From the NCBI RefSeq assembly GCF_000346465.2, contig NC_034015.1, forward strand, positions 395,483 to 459,482: a stretch of 64,000 nucleotides of DNA, read 5' to 3'. Position 1 is the first letter of the stretch, and each line of letters opens with the position of its first letter. The notes under the pieces are model-generated. The model worked only from the letters and a program-made list of their open reading frames with translations, made no database searches and was not told where the DNA came from. Below are positions 35,127 through 49,021 of this stretch, in pieces. Position numbers and translations under genes: made by a program. Source of the DNA: Prunus persica. Its lineage: Eukaryota > Streptophyta > Magnoliopsida > Rosales > Rosaceae.

Positions 35127-36423
35127 CAATGTGTGTGCTCTTGAGAACCATAGCACACAAGAATAGTCACAACAACCTTTTGAAGAAGGAAACAAGAACA
35201 TCTACTACAAATAATGTTTGTATTTCTGCTGATCTTATATTCAGCATATATATTTTGAAGTGTAGTAATTAAGAATATTAAGGAATGATGTTAATCGGAC
35301 CCTCTCTCTCTCCCCTTCCCTGCCTTTAGAAAACACTAGCCCCATGTGCCAATTGGTTTTATTTTATATTTTATATTTTATTTTTAGAATTAAGAAAAGA
35401 TAACATGGGTACTTATGTTCCATAAAAGTAGGACCTATTATTTGATTTTTTTAAAAATTTTTATATGAAAAAATGTGAATTTACCATATTATCCTCATTT
35501 AATTAATAATTTCAATTCTTAATGTTTGAATTAATCAAGGGCATTTTCTGGTATTTTGAATATTTTACCATTCTTTGCCTTTTACTTTATATAAATAGAT
35601 ATATAGAGAGGGTGGTAGTTGCGCAGAGTTAGGGAGTATCATTTGGCCGAACTGAAGTGGGTAGCTATGAGTGAAAGTCCAGTATGACCCAATAGTTTGG
35701 GATAGAGTTTGGGATAGGATTTGAAACCTTTGGACCGAGCAGGCCTGCCCATTCACCTTTTTTTTTCTTTTTTTCTTTTTTGGGTTTTTTGCCTTATTTG
35801 CCTTATTTCCATTCCAAACATTTAAATTAAGGGAGATTCACTATTATACCAAATATAAGGGCCCAAATTTATATATATATATTTATTTATTTATGCAATA
35901 GACTTTAGAAACACACCCAAAGTCCATTTACACTATAACAAAGAGGCTTTTAACTTCTTACAAATTACAAAACTGCCATCAATTTCTTAAAACAAGCCTA
36001 ACCCCAAAACCTTATAAAAATATCCAAAACACTCAATAAGTCATCAAAGTAATTTAATAATCAAAATTAAATTCAATAAGGCCAACTGTCATTTTTTGTG
36101 TTTTTTTTTGTTTGTTTATAGAAATGAAATGGTATAAGGTTTATTTATATTATTAAAGCTAAGAATGTGTATATGACTAAATATCTCTTAAAGTAATGTC
36201 TTGTCTTTTATATTAATTTATTTTTATATTACTCCATTTACTTAAGCTTACAATGTAAATAAGGAAGTACCCCTAATTTGGATTCAATTAAAAATACTAG
36301 CAATTCAAATATGAAAATCCAGTTTTAGTATAAGATTCAGTTTATACCAATATTGATACCTCAATAAGTCAATGTATACTTTATACTAAAATCTCATAAA
36401 ATTGTGTTTGATTATTTAAGATA
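35127..36423. other. Intergenic, AT-rich
   Basis: RLP 3' flank and unique AT-rich DNA with TA-rich and T-rich runs (35756-35785, 35867-35882). I see no gene, RNA or transposon ends until the LTR target duplication at 36419. Confidence 0.5.
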
Positions 36424-39400
36424 TATCAAGGCCCAAAAAATCCAAGGCTGGGCCCAAATATATTTTCAGCCCAGTATGACACTTACTAGGGAAGAAGCTC
36501 GACTTGGGTACACAGGAGTTCGTCAGATGCGTTTACACGAGTTATGGTCCACCTGCCATACCAAGCAAATGCGTAACCCGCCACGCAGAAAGGTCATAAC
36601 AAGCCTATAAAATGTACTAGCTCTATAAACATGTGCTTATTCCCCCGTCAAGCGCCATTTTGGCCCAGCCATAGCCCTTTACAATACGGCAAAGCTTGAG
36701 CACAAGCACGCCAAATAACAGGCCACACAAGGGGCAAAATCTTTATTTTTGCACCAAACCACGCTACAAGCTTAAGTGGGCTCAAGCCACCTGAATGCCC
36801 GAGGCTTGTTGAGCAGGTTGTGGTATGGATGGTTAAGAGCATTCACGAAGCCCACTAATGAGCTAACAAGTTGAAGTTTTGGGCTGCTTGGGAGCACCAA
36901 AACTCAAGCCTATTTCTTAAGCTCAAACATATTGGTAAGCATAAAAGAAAGAAAAGTGGCCCATCACCTTGGTAAAAGTAGCCCATCACCTTAGGAAATA
37001 GCCCAGCAACCTGAAAAATTTCTCAGGAAACCTCCAGCACATGGCTAAAGCCAAATCCAAGACAAACCATCTTTGAGACCAAAGGATATTTGCGTGTGCA
37101 GTGCAGGCTGCTAGGAGTAAAACAACCTTAAGACCAGCACATTTATCCACTTCTTTCCCCTACCAACTCTTGCCAGAAAATAAGGAAAGAAAGAAGGAGA
37201 GAGAGTTGCCAGAGATAGGAAGGTGCCACAGAGACAGCTGCGGGAAAACTCTAGTGTTTGGGCCAATAAATTACGCACCCAGCCCAACGCTGGAGGCCTA
37301 GAAGGACGAGGCGAAATGAGGACCCAGGCAGTTTGGACTAGAATTGGAATCAAGGGCCCAAAGTCAAAAAGCCCAAACCCAAGTCAGATTTTTTACCAAG
37401 ACCCAAAAATTGGAGGGAAACCCAGTACATGCGAATTGCTCAGCCCACAGCCCCAAAACTCAAAATTGGGCTTAACTTGGCTAAATGAAGGTAGAGAATA
37501 GCCCAAAATTGAAGAAACCCAAAAACAGTTTTATCTACCCGAGTTGAAAAATGGGCCAAAATACCACTTTAAGCAAAAGTGACACACTCAGCCTTGGATC
37601 ATAGAGAAACCCACGTGACTATCTGACTTTGAGAAGTCAACAATTTCAACTAGTCACAGGAGAAGTTGATTGGTAATTAATGAAGACTGGATTATAGAAA
37701 GACTTCTCTGAGACTCTACAGCTAAAAGATCAAAATGCATTTCTATATAATTCTGCATCAGAATAGGTGGTCTTGGATGGCATATTGTTTTCTTTCTCTC
37801 TTTAGAAAGAACAAAAGGGAACAAAGAAGAGTTGGTTTTTCTTTCAGAAAAAGTAAGGAAAAGACCTTCATGAAAACTGATTATTGATGGTTCTTCTTTG
37901 CCAGAACAAATAACTTCTCATTTTCTTTGATATTTAAAAATGAAAATATCTTGATTTTTAGAAAATATGCCGCCCATTTTTAAGATTATAGAAACCCACT
38001 CCAGCATTTTCTATAAATATGAGAGGAGGTGAACAGATCAAAGGACAGCCAAAAAAATCAATCAAAAACAAAACTCAAAATGATCACTTGATCTGAAAAG
38101 CCTTCAAACAAACTGAAGCAACCAGAAGCTCATTGAGCCACAAGAAAGAAGCAAGCTACAAATCAAAATCTTCAACTTCAGTTCAGACTTCGAGAAATAA
38201 GTCATTCAAAACGAGATTACAAATTTGGTTCAGCATAAGCCAAATCAAGCAAAGTTCAGGTTTTTACAAATATGAAAACCTCAACAAATTTTTGAAGAGC
38301 CTTGGTCAAGCAGAGCAGGTACCACAGTGCAGTTCCAGCTTAGTAATCAAGTCCAGCCACTTCGGCCCCTTCCAGACTGAAGAGGTCCCAATTCTGCGCG
38401 TTCAAAAAGTCTTCCAGGGCTTGAAATTGATTAAAGCTCTGTTAAACTCGAACGTTGGTATCGATTTACAACTGAAACGTAAACCGTTGAAGTTGTTGAC
38501 AGTCCAGTCCAGCATAAGCATATCCAGCCCAGCCTAGATCAGAAGCATCTATCCAAGTAGAAATGGAAGTCCAGCCTTCTTTTTATCTTTCTAGAGTTGG
38601 TTTTTCCCTTTTGAGTTTTGTAAAAGGCAGTTCCGCCTAAAAACAGTTCACTTTCTTATCATTTATTTTGGCCAGAACTACCAATTTTGTACTGTGAAAA
38701 ATTGTGAAGTCCTCACCAGTCTGAGGCAACAAAAGAACTTACTTGGGAGATATTCCTCACCCAAATTTGCAATCGCTTATTTAGAAATCAGTAACTTGGG
38801 GAGCAAGTTATCTATCTTTTAAGAAGTCTATTAGGATTTCTCATTGCTAGTAGTGGCATGCTCGCACACTAAAGAAAGTTGACTTGTTGACCAGTCAATG
38901 ATTTTCAAGGCAATGAGGAACTTTACCCTACCATCACAGGAACAAACATAAAACGAGTGAACATCTAGAGCTCCAAAAAATCTTATCCCAGAGGGGATTT
39001 CATAAAAAAGGGTTGAATCAAAGGAAGAGAAGAGGAATGAAGGAGAAGACATGGAAGATTTGGGGAGAACCAATTAGGGTTTCTTGGGAAGAATGAGCTT
39101 CTAGCGCCTATAAAAGGGGGCATTTCCTATCTAGCAAAATATAATAGCCAGAGCGAGCAAGCATTCTCACTCTCTGCTAGAACCTTCAATTTCAACCCTT
39201 GTTCCCCCATCTCCTTCCTTTTTCATCAAGCGGTTGGAAATTTGCTCAAGCCACCCATCATTTCACCTCATATTTTCCTCTCTTCCTTCAACAAATCATC
39301 CCAAAATTCCCTCTCCCCTTTCTTTGAACCTCTATTTCTCATGGGAAATCCAAGCTTTCTCTCTTTAATGCTAAACTCATGATTGCTCAGCTCTCATGCC

Positions 39401-39614
39401 ATAAGCTTCTTAAGTCAAGCCAAAATATTGATTTGTAAGCAGCTGTTTGTTTTGTTGGTGAAAGAAACCAAAGTGCTTCCTAAGGCTCCACGAACCTTTC
39501 GAAGCACCCTTGAGGCTTGATTCTTGAACCTAGACACAGGGGCAACTACACCCATTTGCTCTTTACAGCAACCCAGACCCATCTATAGCTGTTGGAACAA
39601 AAAAAGCCCCTACA
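36424..39614 (+). mobile_element. Solo LTR, family A (copy 2), split by a nested LTR
   Basis: Flanked by a perfect 5-bp duplication AGATA (36419-36423, 39615-39619). Starts TATCAAGGCCC (TG of copy 1 mutated to TA) and ends GCCCCTACA. Its left arm aligns with 9496 onward and its right arm with the 10390-11077 part of copy 1. The TATAAAA near 39109 matches copy 1's near 10552. Minus the insert and one target repeat it measures 1477 bp against 1582 bp for copy 1. Confidence 0.9.
37255..38963 (+). mobile_element. Nested solo LTR, family B (1709 bp)
   Basis: Starts TGTTTGGGCC, ends GAGTGAACA, and is flanked by a perfect TCTAG duplication (37250-37254, 38964-38968). It interrupts copy 2 of family A between GCTGCGGGAAAAC and AGAGCTCC, which are close together in copy 1 (10380-10405). 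A TATA-like CTATAAATAT lies at 38011. ORFs here (for example 38133-38537) have no known domain. Confidence 0.9.
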
Positions 39615-39639
39615 AGATATAAGAAATATAAACTGCCAA

Positions 39640-39882
39640 AAATATCATTGAAAACATTAGGGCTTGTTTGGTATACTACTCAAAAAAAGGAATTCAAAAT
39701 TCATTAATATTTTTTTAAAAACATGAGTTTTTAAATACTGATTTTAAGATCTAAAAACTTGTTTGGTATTGAACTCCAATATATTTTTAAGATCTAAAAA
39801 AAATTGAAATTAAAATTACAAAATCAGAAACCCTAGATTCCCATATTGAAATTAACAAAAGAAAAGGAGAGAGGGAGGATGG
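39640..39882. repeat. hAT-terminus-like fragment and AT-rich spacer
   Basis: GGGCTTGTTTGGTA at 39661 matches the terminal motif of the element ending at 54920, and the phrase CTTGTTTGGTATTGAACTC recurs at 39760. Looks like a fragment of the same family; its other end is not evident. Confidence 0.4.
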
Positions 39883-40700
39883 TGTAACACCCCAATCCAA
39901 TTTAAGAATTTTTTTTAATTTTTTTTAAACTATGAAATTTCATTTTTGCACTTTGGAGTATGGGTACTTTAGTCACTTTTCATTCTGGAATGATTTTGGG
40001 GAAATGAGCAGCACCATTACATAGAGCTCATCGATACAAGTCCATAGACAGGCGGCCAGCTCAATTTGGAGTTAAAACGAAGAAGTCATGATTTACAAAA
40101 ATGCAGTGGTACAACCGTAATTATTACGAAGTTAAAATTTAAATACCAGATCAGATTCTATCCTTGCATCACCCTCTCCTCTCGCGATTCTCTCTCTCTC
40201 TCTCTCTCTCTCGTTTCTCTCTCTTCGCGCAAATCGGCCAGCCACTTTGGCCGGCGATTTCTCCCAACTCCGGCCACCGTTTCAGGCGGGACCGGTCCCA
40301 AAATCTTCCTCTCAACGTCCTCTTTCTAGCCTAGTTATTTTCGCAGCTCGAAAACTTAAGGATTGGCGGTTGGAACGACGGGAAGTTTCGGCAGCAGCTG
40401 CCACCGTCGCCGTCGACGTTTCAGGCCACCTCGCGCTGGTTCAAAAGTGGGTTCTGATTCTGAACCAAAGCAAATTCGTTGCAGCATCGCACCGCAGGTA
40501 TACAAAACGGGTCCTAGATTTTTAATTGAAAAAAGTATATTTCTTCCTTTTTTATTCTACCGTTGTATCTTGATGCTTTCATGGATTCCTAAGTTCGTTG
40601 GTACCAAAGTATTTGAGATTTCATGAATTGGGTTGGGGCAGTTTTAATTAGATATTATAGGTATGAGAACCTAGGTAAAGAGTATATTTTCATTGTAGCA
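39883..40700 (+). mobile_element. Gypsy-type LTR-like sequence upstream of IES6 (end unknown)
   Basis: Starts TGTAACACCCC, a start I associate with plant gypsy LTRs, followed by phrases common in them (GGAGTTAAAACGAAGAAGTC, GGCCAGCCACTTTGGCCGG) and a CT-rich run (40186-40212). The right end and target duplication were not found. A GT donor-like GCACCGCAG/GTATAC at 40497 could make part of it a noncoding first exon for the IES6 gene. ORFs at 40066-40626 are not supported as proteins. Confidence 0.4.
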
Positions 40701-41876
40701 GAGTTGTATTAGTTGAGTTTATAATTCTATTTACTTTCTAATTGCATTTCTAATTCTATTTTAGTGAATGGATAGTGCTTATTCTAATTGTATTGATATT
40801 TGTACATGCATGTTTTTAATCAAACCAAAAGTTGATATAGGATAAGAGCACACTGCTGTTTTGTTATGACATGATTGGTTGAGATTATTTTTTATGGTAT
40901 GTATGGTCGAGCTTTGTATGCCATGCCTAGCGTCGACAGGATTTTCTGCTTGAAATTCTTGTTTAAGGCTTCAACCTGCAAGGATTCCAAGTAAATTAAA
41001 TCATATTCAAATTTTCCTTTTTGTGTGTTTTGTTTAGCTGTTAAATTGAAGTAGACTTTATACTCCGATTCTTTGTTGCTTCAAATCCGAAACCAATAGT
41101 TGCAAACATGGAGGTTTCCTTTTGTTAATCTTAGCCAGTAACCCTTAACCTTGGATTTCTTTGTCTTACCAGATGATCTTATAATTTTATCCCTTACGAT
41201 CATTTTACTTTCTCATATTTCTTATAGTTCTGTGTATGCATGAGATGCAGGTTTAGTTTTTCTGTTTCGTGGGTCTTTTTACCGAAAAAGCTCTCTTTAT
41301 TGGCATGGTTTTAATACTACTGTTATTCCTACACTAATTGTCTATTTATTTATTTATTTATTTTGAGTGTGGGTTTTGTATACTCTTTCCAAGATGTATG
41401 CTACTATTTCTCAATGTTCTGTTTCTTATATCTCAAGGCTATACCATCAGTGTAAAAGGAAAGAATCAATGAATGCATAAAAAACGTAGTGGATCTTACA
41501 CAAGCTGAATTAGGGGGGACTTTCTTCAAATCCCTAATATTGATTAAAAAAATAGAGTTAATGAATTATGTTTATCTGCCTTTGCTCTTCAAACCTGAAA
41601 GGCTTCAATTGACTATTTTAGCAAACAAAATATGGTCTTATACCGTATATCATCCAAAAATATATTTACTATTTGTTAACAAACAAGAAGAAGACAACAT
41701 TCCAGATCTTTAATTTTGAGTGTTGGCTTGGTTAACTTTGACGAGTTAAGTCAGGGAGTTGATCGATCCAACTCAGCCCCATTGTTGATTGGAGGGGACG
41801 TGGTTCTGTAACTTTGGGGTCAGGGAATAATTTTGCTCTTTATCAATTTTGGCATAGAGATTTTACAAGTACAAAT

Positions 41877-42815
41877 ATGGAGCCCGAGGTGGTTCATGCA
41901 GAGCTGGTGTTGCCAACCCACTTGAGCTTCAAGCGGATTCAAATGTACGAGAAGTACCCAAAAGGCCAATCAAGAGGGAGACACTGGAAACACCTCAAGC
42001 AGATCATTCAGGCCGAGAATTACCAGAATTACCCACCCAATGAACCCAATTGTAAGTAATACTTATATAGTTAACTTCAAGCTTTCACTTTTACCCCCTT
42101 ACATTAGTTGTTATTCAAACTGAAAATCTAGTGCTCAAGAAGGTATCCCTCTTTGCTATTTTGAATTAACTGTGACCGTTAGTATGGCTGTAATAGCGCA
42201 TAAGAAATTTTCTAGTTTGTATAGAAACCATATTTATTTTAGCTTAGTATTTTAAGCATACTAATGGGAAGTGTTCTCATTTTTCTTTTTCTTCAAATGT
42301 CCCATGCATGCAGATGTTAATATAGAGTCGCCGCCCTCTATGCATCCATGCAAGAGAATTTGTGATATAACAGGATACGAGGTATTGTGAAATTTTTGCG
42401 AAGATATGGATACCATCTGTACTTGTGCACGGCCTTTTAGTAATAGATGAAACTTGGCTAAGCTGAGCTCCAGCCAGACATTCATATGTTGCCTGTTATG
42501 TTCCTCGCTGTATAGTTATTGATCTGATCAAAGGTTCTAAGGAGAATTTCTATGACACACATTCCTATTGATGTTAACAAATATATTGAATATTAAAATC
42601 TCCAAAGCTTTTCTATTCAAATTACCAACTTCGTTATCAATCAGTGGAGAATGATGAATGATCTGCTTCTGTGCACCATGCAGGCACCTTACTATGACCC
42701 AAGGACCGGCCTCCGCTATGCCAATGCTGATATCTTCAAGCTCATAAGATCTCTCCCCAATGAATATGTCCAAAGATATCTGGCTCTCAGAAATGCCGCT
42801 GTGGTTTTGAAGTAA
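41877..42815 (+). CDS. INO80 complex subunit C/IES6-like protein (YL1-C domain)
   Basis: Three exons, 41877-42051, 42314-42381 and 42684-42815, give 124 residues. Start chosen as ATG at 41877 ([20 protein letters not shown]), the conserved family start; the frame is open further left without homology. Domain: a basic N-terminal half ([18 protein letters not shown]), then a YL1-C module ([60 protein letters not shown]). From family knowledge, yeast Ies6/human INO80C bind the Arp5 arm of the INO80 nucleosome remodeller in the nucleus. The Arabidopsis homologue (At4g38495, from memory) has similar length. The intron positions inside codons show it is not a retrocopy. It is not part of the At5g18140-18200 block, so it was probably added or moved here. 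Confidence 0.93.
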
Positions 42816-43515
42816 CATTTGGTACTTTTCAGCTTCCCAAGGCAGGATTCACTTTTTCTCGGCTTCAATTATCCTTGAAACTGGAAATATTGTAACTGTG
42901 GTATGTATGCTTAAAAGGAAATTTGCGTTGAAGTGTTAATAATTTAAACAATATCAGAGATACACTAGTGTATATCATAGTTTGGCATTTTCCAGTTCCC
43001 AAGTTTATTTTTGATGTGTAATATGAGTTTATTCTTTGATCTCTCTCCCGCTCTCTCATCTTCATGATATCTAATTTCAGGATCAGTTGAAAAGGGAGAT
43101 TTTAGAGTTATCAATTTGGGCTGTTTGTTATTAGGACTCTTACTATTCACCAATTTGATGCTAAAGGAGGAACAGAAAACAACTGCTCGTGTTGAAATGA
43201 CAGAATCACACAAATACATCATTGATCAATGTAAGCCAATGTTGCATCTACCCTAATGAAGGACAACAACATTAGGGTTTAGGGATTAGGACCTTGTCCT
43301 TACAACTTATGTAACCAAATAAAATGAAACTAATGAAATTTACGGAATTCATAAAACTCGGAAGCATATTGATGCAACCCAAAAATATTAAGTAAACTAT
43401 TGTTCAAGTTATTACCATGCAACAATAGCAATACCGCATCAGTAAACATGAATAGGAGGAGCCTCATGAGATTCGTCATATTTATTCAAAGTGGCAGGTC
43501 CCGATCAGCTCAGGG

Positions 43516-45655
<2,140 letters not shown>

Positions 45656-48023
45656 CTAAAAATACTTAACAATTATTCAGTGCCTGCTTAGATAGATGAA
45701 AAAAAAATACATCAATTTATTTCACTCTACAAGAATTCGTCCAAGTTAACATCGAACAAATAAAACGCACAAGCTGATCAAAGGCAGAAAATAAAATAAG
45801 AAATAGAGGAAATCAGATTTTCTATAAAACTCTTGTTGCTTACAAATAATTTAATGTGCATTGGTGCATCAATTCAAGATGGCTTTTCTTATCATAAATA
45901 TCTGCATTTAACAATGGTGCTATTCAACCAGAGCATCATTTACAACATTAATGCCAACTTAACTAGCTAGCTTAGCCAAGTTGGCTAGAGCGGATGTGCT
46001 CCCCACTCTGCATTCAAGTTCAATTCTCCCCGCTTGTATCCAAAATGAAATCAAATTATTAAAAAAAGAAAAGAAGAAGAAAGACATCGTATATAAATTT
46101 AAAGAAGGTGGAGCCCCTGAAGTGAGATTATAGTTAAAGTTGACTGAATGACTTGTGAGAGTGATACCACTAGAAAATTTGCAACTAGTGAGTAGTGACT
46201 AAATAAACCAATATTGATGATGTTGATCTACTGGATTCTGATTTGTAATTCATAACATTAATATTTCCACAAAAGAAAAGACAACAAAATGTGCTTGACT
46301 TGAGGAATAATTTGAAAAAACCCTGATTAGATTTAGAAACATAATCCCAATTTCCAAAAACCAATAAGCCAACAAAACAAAAAGGAGAGGGAAACTGGAA
46401 AATGATGAAGTGATCTATTGGGTATTATTTTGATCTATCAAAGTTACAAGCATCTTCTGTCCAATAAAGCAAAAGGCAAAGGGTCTGTTTGAATTAGACG
46501 TATGTAAGAAACTGTTTTCGGCCAAAAATAACCCTAATTATAACGAATCAAAAATAATTTGTTAGATCATCTAGTGACAGAGATAACGAAACATTTTTTC
46601 GGTTACGATAGATCGATATGTCTCATCTCATATCATATAAAATGAAGTGAACAAATTAGGTCACAATTAAAAAAGCATATGGTTCCATGAGCCAAAAAAA
46701 ACTTGTGAGAGTTTTGTGGAAAGAGCAAAGCCATAGTTAGCTAGCTAGCCAGGTATACGTATTTTAATACCACTGCCCTTTGGAGCGGTTCATGTATAAA
46801 TTTTTGGGACATTTTGGAAAAGACAAGAGGAGAGATATATTTTTACAAGAAGTCAAAATGGACAAAAATGCTATTTTATTTTTGGATTTTTTAAGGAATC
46901 CTTTACATTTGCATGTCTTTAATTTAAAAGTTGATTAGTGTTTCCGTCTTTTTTGAAAATTTTTTGACTTTTTCCAAGCCAAAACCTAAATTTACTTAAA
47001 CTTTTGAATTAAATACCAGAAATTAAATAATTAAATTGAATAGAGGACCCCATCTTCATTATTCTTTCTCTAACCTTTCCTGCTTTAGGGGAGTCAGTAT
47101 CACTCAGCTCTTTTTCAACATCAATTTTCCTTTTTCTTTCTTTTTTTCAATTTTATTTTTTAATAATTTTAAGAAGACTTGTGTAGGTAGCTTTTTTGTA
47201 TGTCAACTCTTTTGTCACCTAGTTCATACCAATGCATGAAAAACAGAGTATAATATGAAACGAACCTTTTGCTGCAGTTTAGTGAAATTTTACAAATCCA
47301 GCCCAAAAAAAAAAAGCGAAGATTTTTGAGAAAAATAAATTGTCACACTATAAAACTTTTCATAGTTTACTTGTCCCTCATATCGTATGTATGAAGAAAA
47401 TACGATCGCTATAAATTGTCAATATAGCATAACTAATGTAAAACTAAATCCATTTGAAAGCCGGTACATGTGATCAAGTGATAACAAAAAAGTGAAGTGT
47501 ACAATTTGACCGCATACATAATATTCAATTGATATACTTAATTGTATGGATCACAGGTAATTGCATGCATTTGAAGTTTACTTTAAGACTTAGTATGTAC
47601 CTAACGAGAAACTGGGTGAGAGGAGAGATGACTCTTCATTACCCTCAAACTTATAGCATTATTGAACGGATGTTCAAAACTATTTTTAGAAACTTGAAAG
47701 GAGGTAGAAAATAAAAATGGAGTATACCCTCATTCCATGTCCATGACACATGAAGCAAGATCGGAAGATGGATGCTTACGTGCATGTAATTAGTGTTACT
47801 TGTTAATTAAGGAAAGCTCGAAATTGATGATGATGAGGGATCGATCCTCAACTTCTTGGATATTTGCATGTACACACATAACATCTATATATATTGATGG
47901 ATAGATATAAGAGAAAACCCAAATAAGAAAGCAAAATTTGGAAACAATTGTGAGAGATGATAGTGTAGAATTGAGAGAGACAATAAGGGATGTAGAATAT
48001 GAATAAATTGAAAGTCTACTCAC
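45656..48023 (-). other. Probable GDH leader intron with 5' UTR exon beyond it
   Basis: Minus-strand donor CCACT/GTGAGTAG at 48023 follows a CT-rich leader (CTTCTTCTCTCTCTATCTC), and a TTTTTAG acceptor at 45656 lies 27 bases before the GDH ATG. A long leader intron is thus plausible (2368 bp). The interior is AT-rich without coding motifs. A cDNA is needed to confirm it. Confidence 0.4.
45955..46078 (+). repeat. tRNA-derived SINE-like element
   Basis: A-box-like GCTTAGCCAAGTTGG, then GCGGATGTGCTCC, a B box AGTTCAATTC fitting GWTCRANNC, and an A-rich tail (46048-46083). A diverged copy lies on the minus strand at about 49720-49795 (TTTAGTCAAGTTGGTTAGAGCG and GTGCTCTCCACTTTGCAT). Related by head sequence only; target duplications not seen. 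Confidence 0.5.
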
Positions 48024-48118
48024 AGTGGAGAGATAGAGAGAGAAGAAGGATGAGCCCAAAATTCAGCGGCAGCTGAATTCAATTCAATATTATTAGGTAG
48101 GTATGTGTGCTTCAACTC

Positions 48119-48121
<3 letters not shown>

Positions 48122-48162
<41 letters not shown>
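48122..48162 (+). repeat. (GA)n microsatellite near the GDH leader
   Basis: About 20 GA units just upstream of the inferred GDH 5' UTR exon, followed by GT (48198-48210) and TA (48330-48352) runs. ORFs across it are artefacts. Confidence 0.95.
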
Positions 48163-48164
<2 letters not shown>

Positions 48165-48322
48165 GAACTTGGTGGAGATCATATGTGAAGGAATATGTGT
48201 GTGTGTGTGTATATATGGAGCAAAAACCAATAATAAGGGAATTGAAATTAGGACAAAAAGTAGAATCCAATTCTCTACCTACGAAAACAGAAGAATCCCA
48301 TTTTCTACTTCAGAGTTTTCTC

Positions 48323-48355
<33 letters not shown>

Positions 48356-48423
48356 AGAAGAAGACACAGTCTATCTTTCTATCTGCAGTCTGTGGAAAGT
48401 GCAAAAAATGGTGATGATTAATT

Positions 48424-48960
48424 GTGTCATAAGAATATAAGAGAATTGGGTGGAATATATACGATGCTCTCTCTCTCTCTCCCTCCCTCCCTCCTACCTG
48501 TGGGATTTTGTACCTCCCAGATTCCTACACCACACCTCCACACTTGTCACTCACTATACCGCCTTCCCACCCCGCACTCATTAATTAATTTCCACACAAT
48601 ATTTAATCTTAATTATCAAATGATATTATAAGGTATGTATATATACAGTCCTCCTCCTACAAATTTCTTTTGAATTGTTTTCGAATTCAAGTGATTTTTG
48701 AAAGAATATCCATAAATTAGATGGTTTGGATTATCAAAATACAGTACGTGACAGGATGTACAAAGGTGTCTCTCAAATAAAGTTGTTTGAAAAATCCCTT
48801 GAAGCATATGAGAGAGAGAGAGAGAGAAGGAACTAGCTAGGTACAAAGGGCGAATGCATCTAGAGGTAAGTGCATCCGACTCAAAACCCACATTGCACAG
48901 CCAGCCATTATATTTGAAAACTTCTACAATAATTCTAAGCACACTAATTAACTAAACAAC

Positions 48961-49021
<61 letters not shown>

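Noticed and set aside
35756..35790. T-rich tract as a terminator
   Set aside because: A eukaryotic nuclear context; T runs here are ordinary AT-rich intergenic sequence with no pol III gene upstream.
40066..40626. Overlapping ORFs upstream of IES6 as a separate gene
   Set aside because: No conserved motif, LTR-like sequence in the same place; treated as possible leader or transposon DNA.
48100..49020. GA runs as CRISPR-like spaced repeats
   Set aside because: Simple dinucleotide arrays without spacers in a plant genome.
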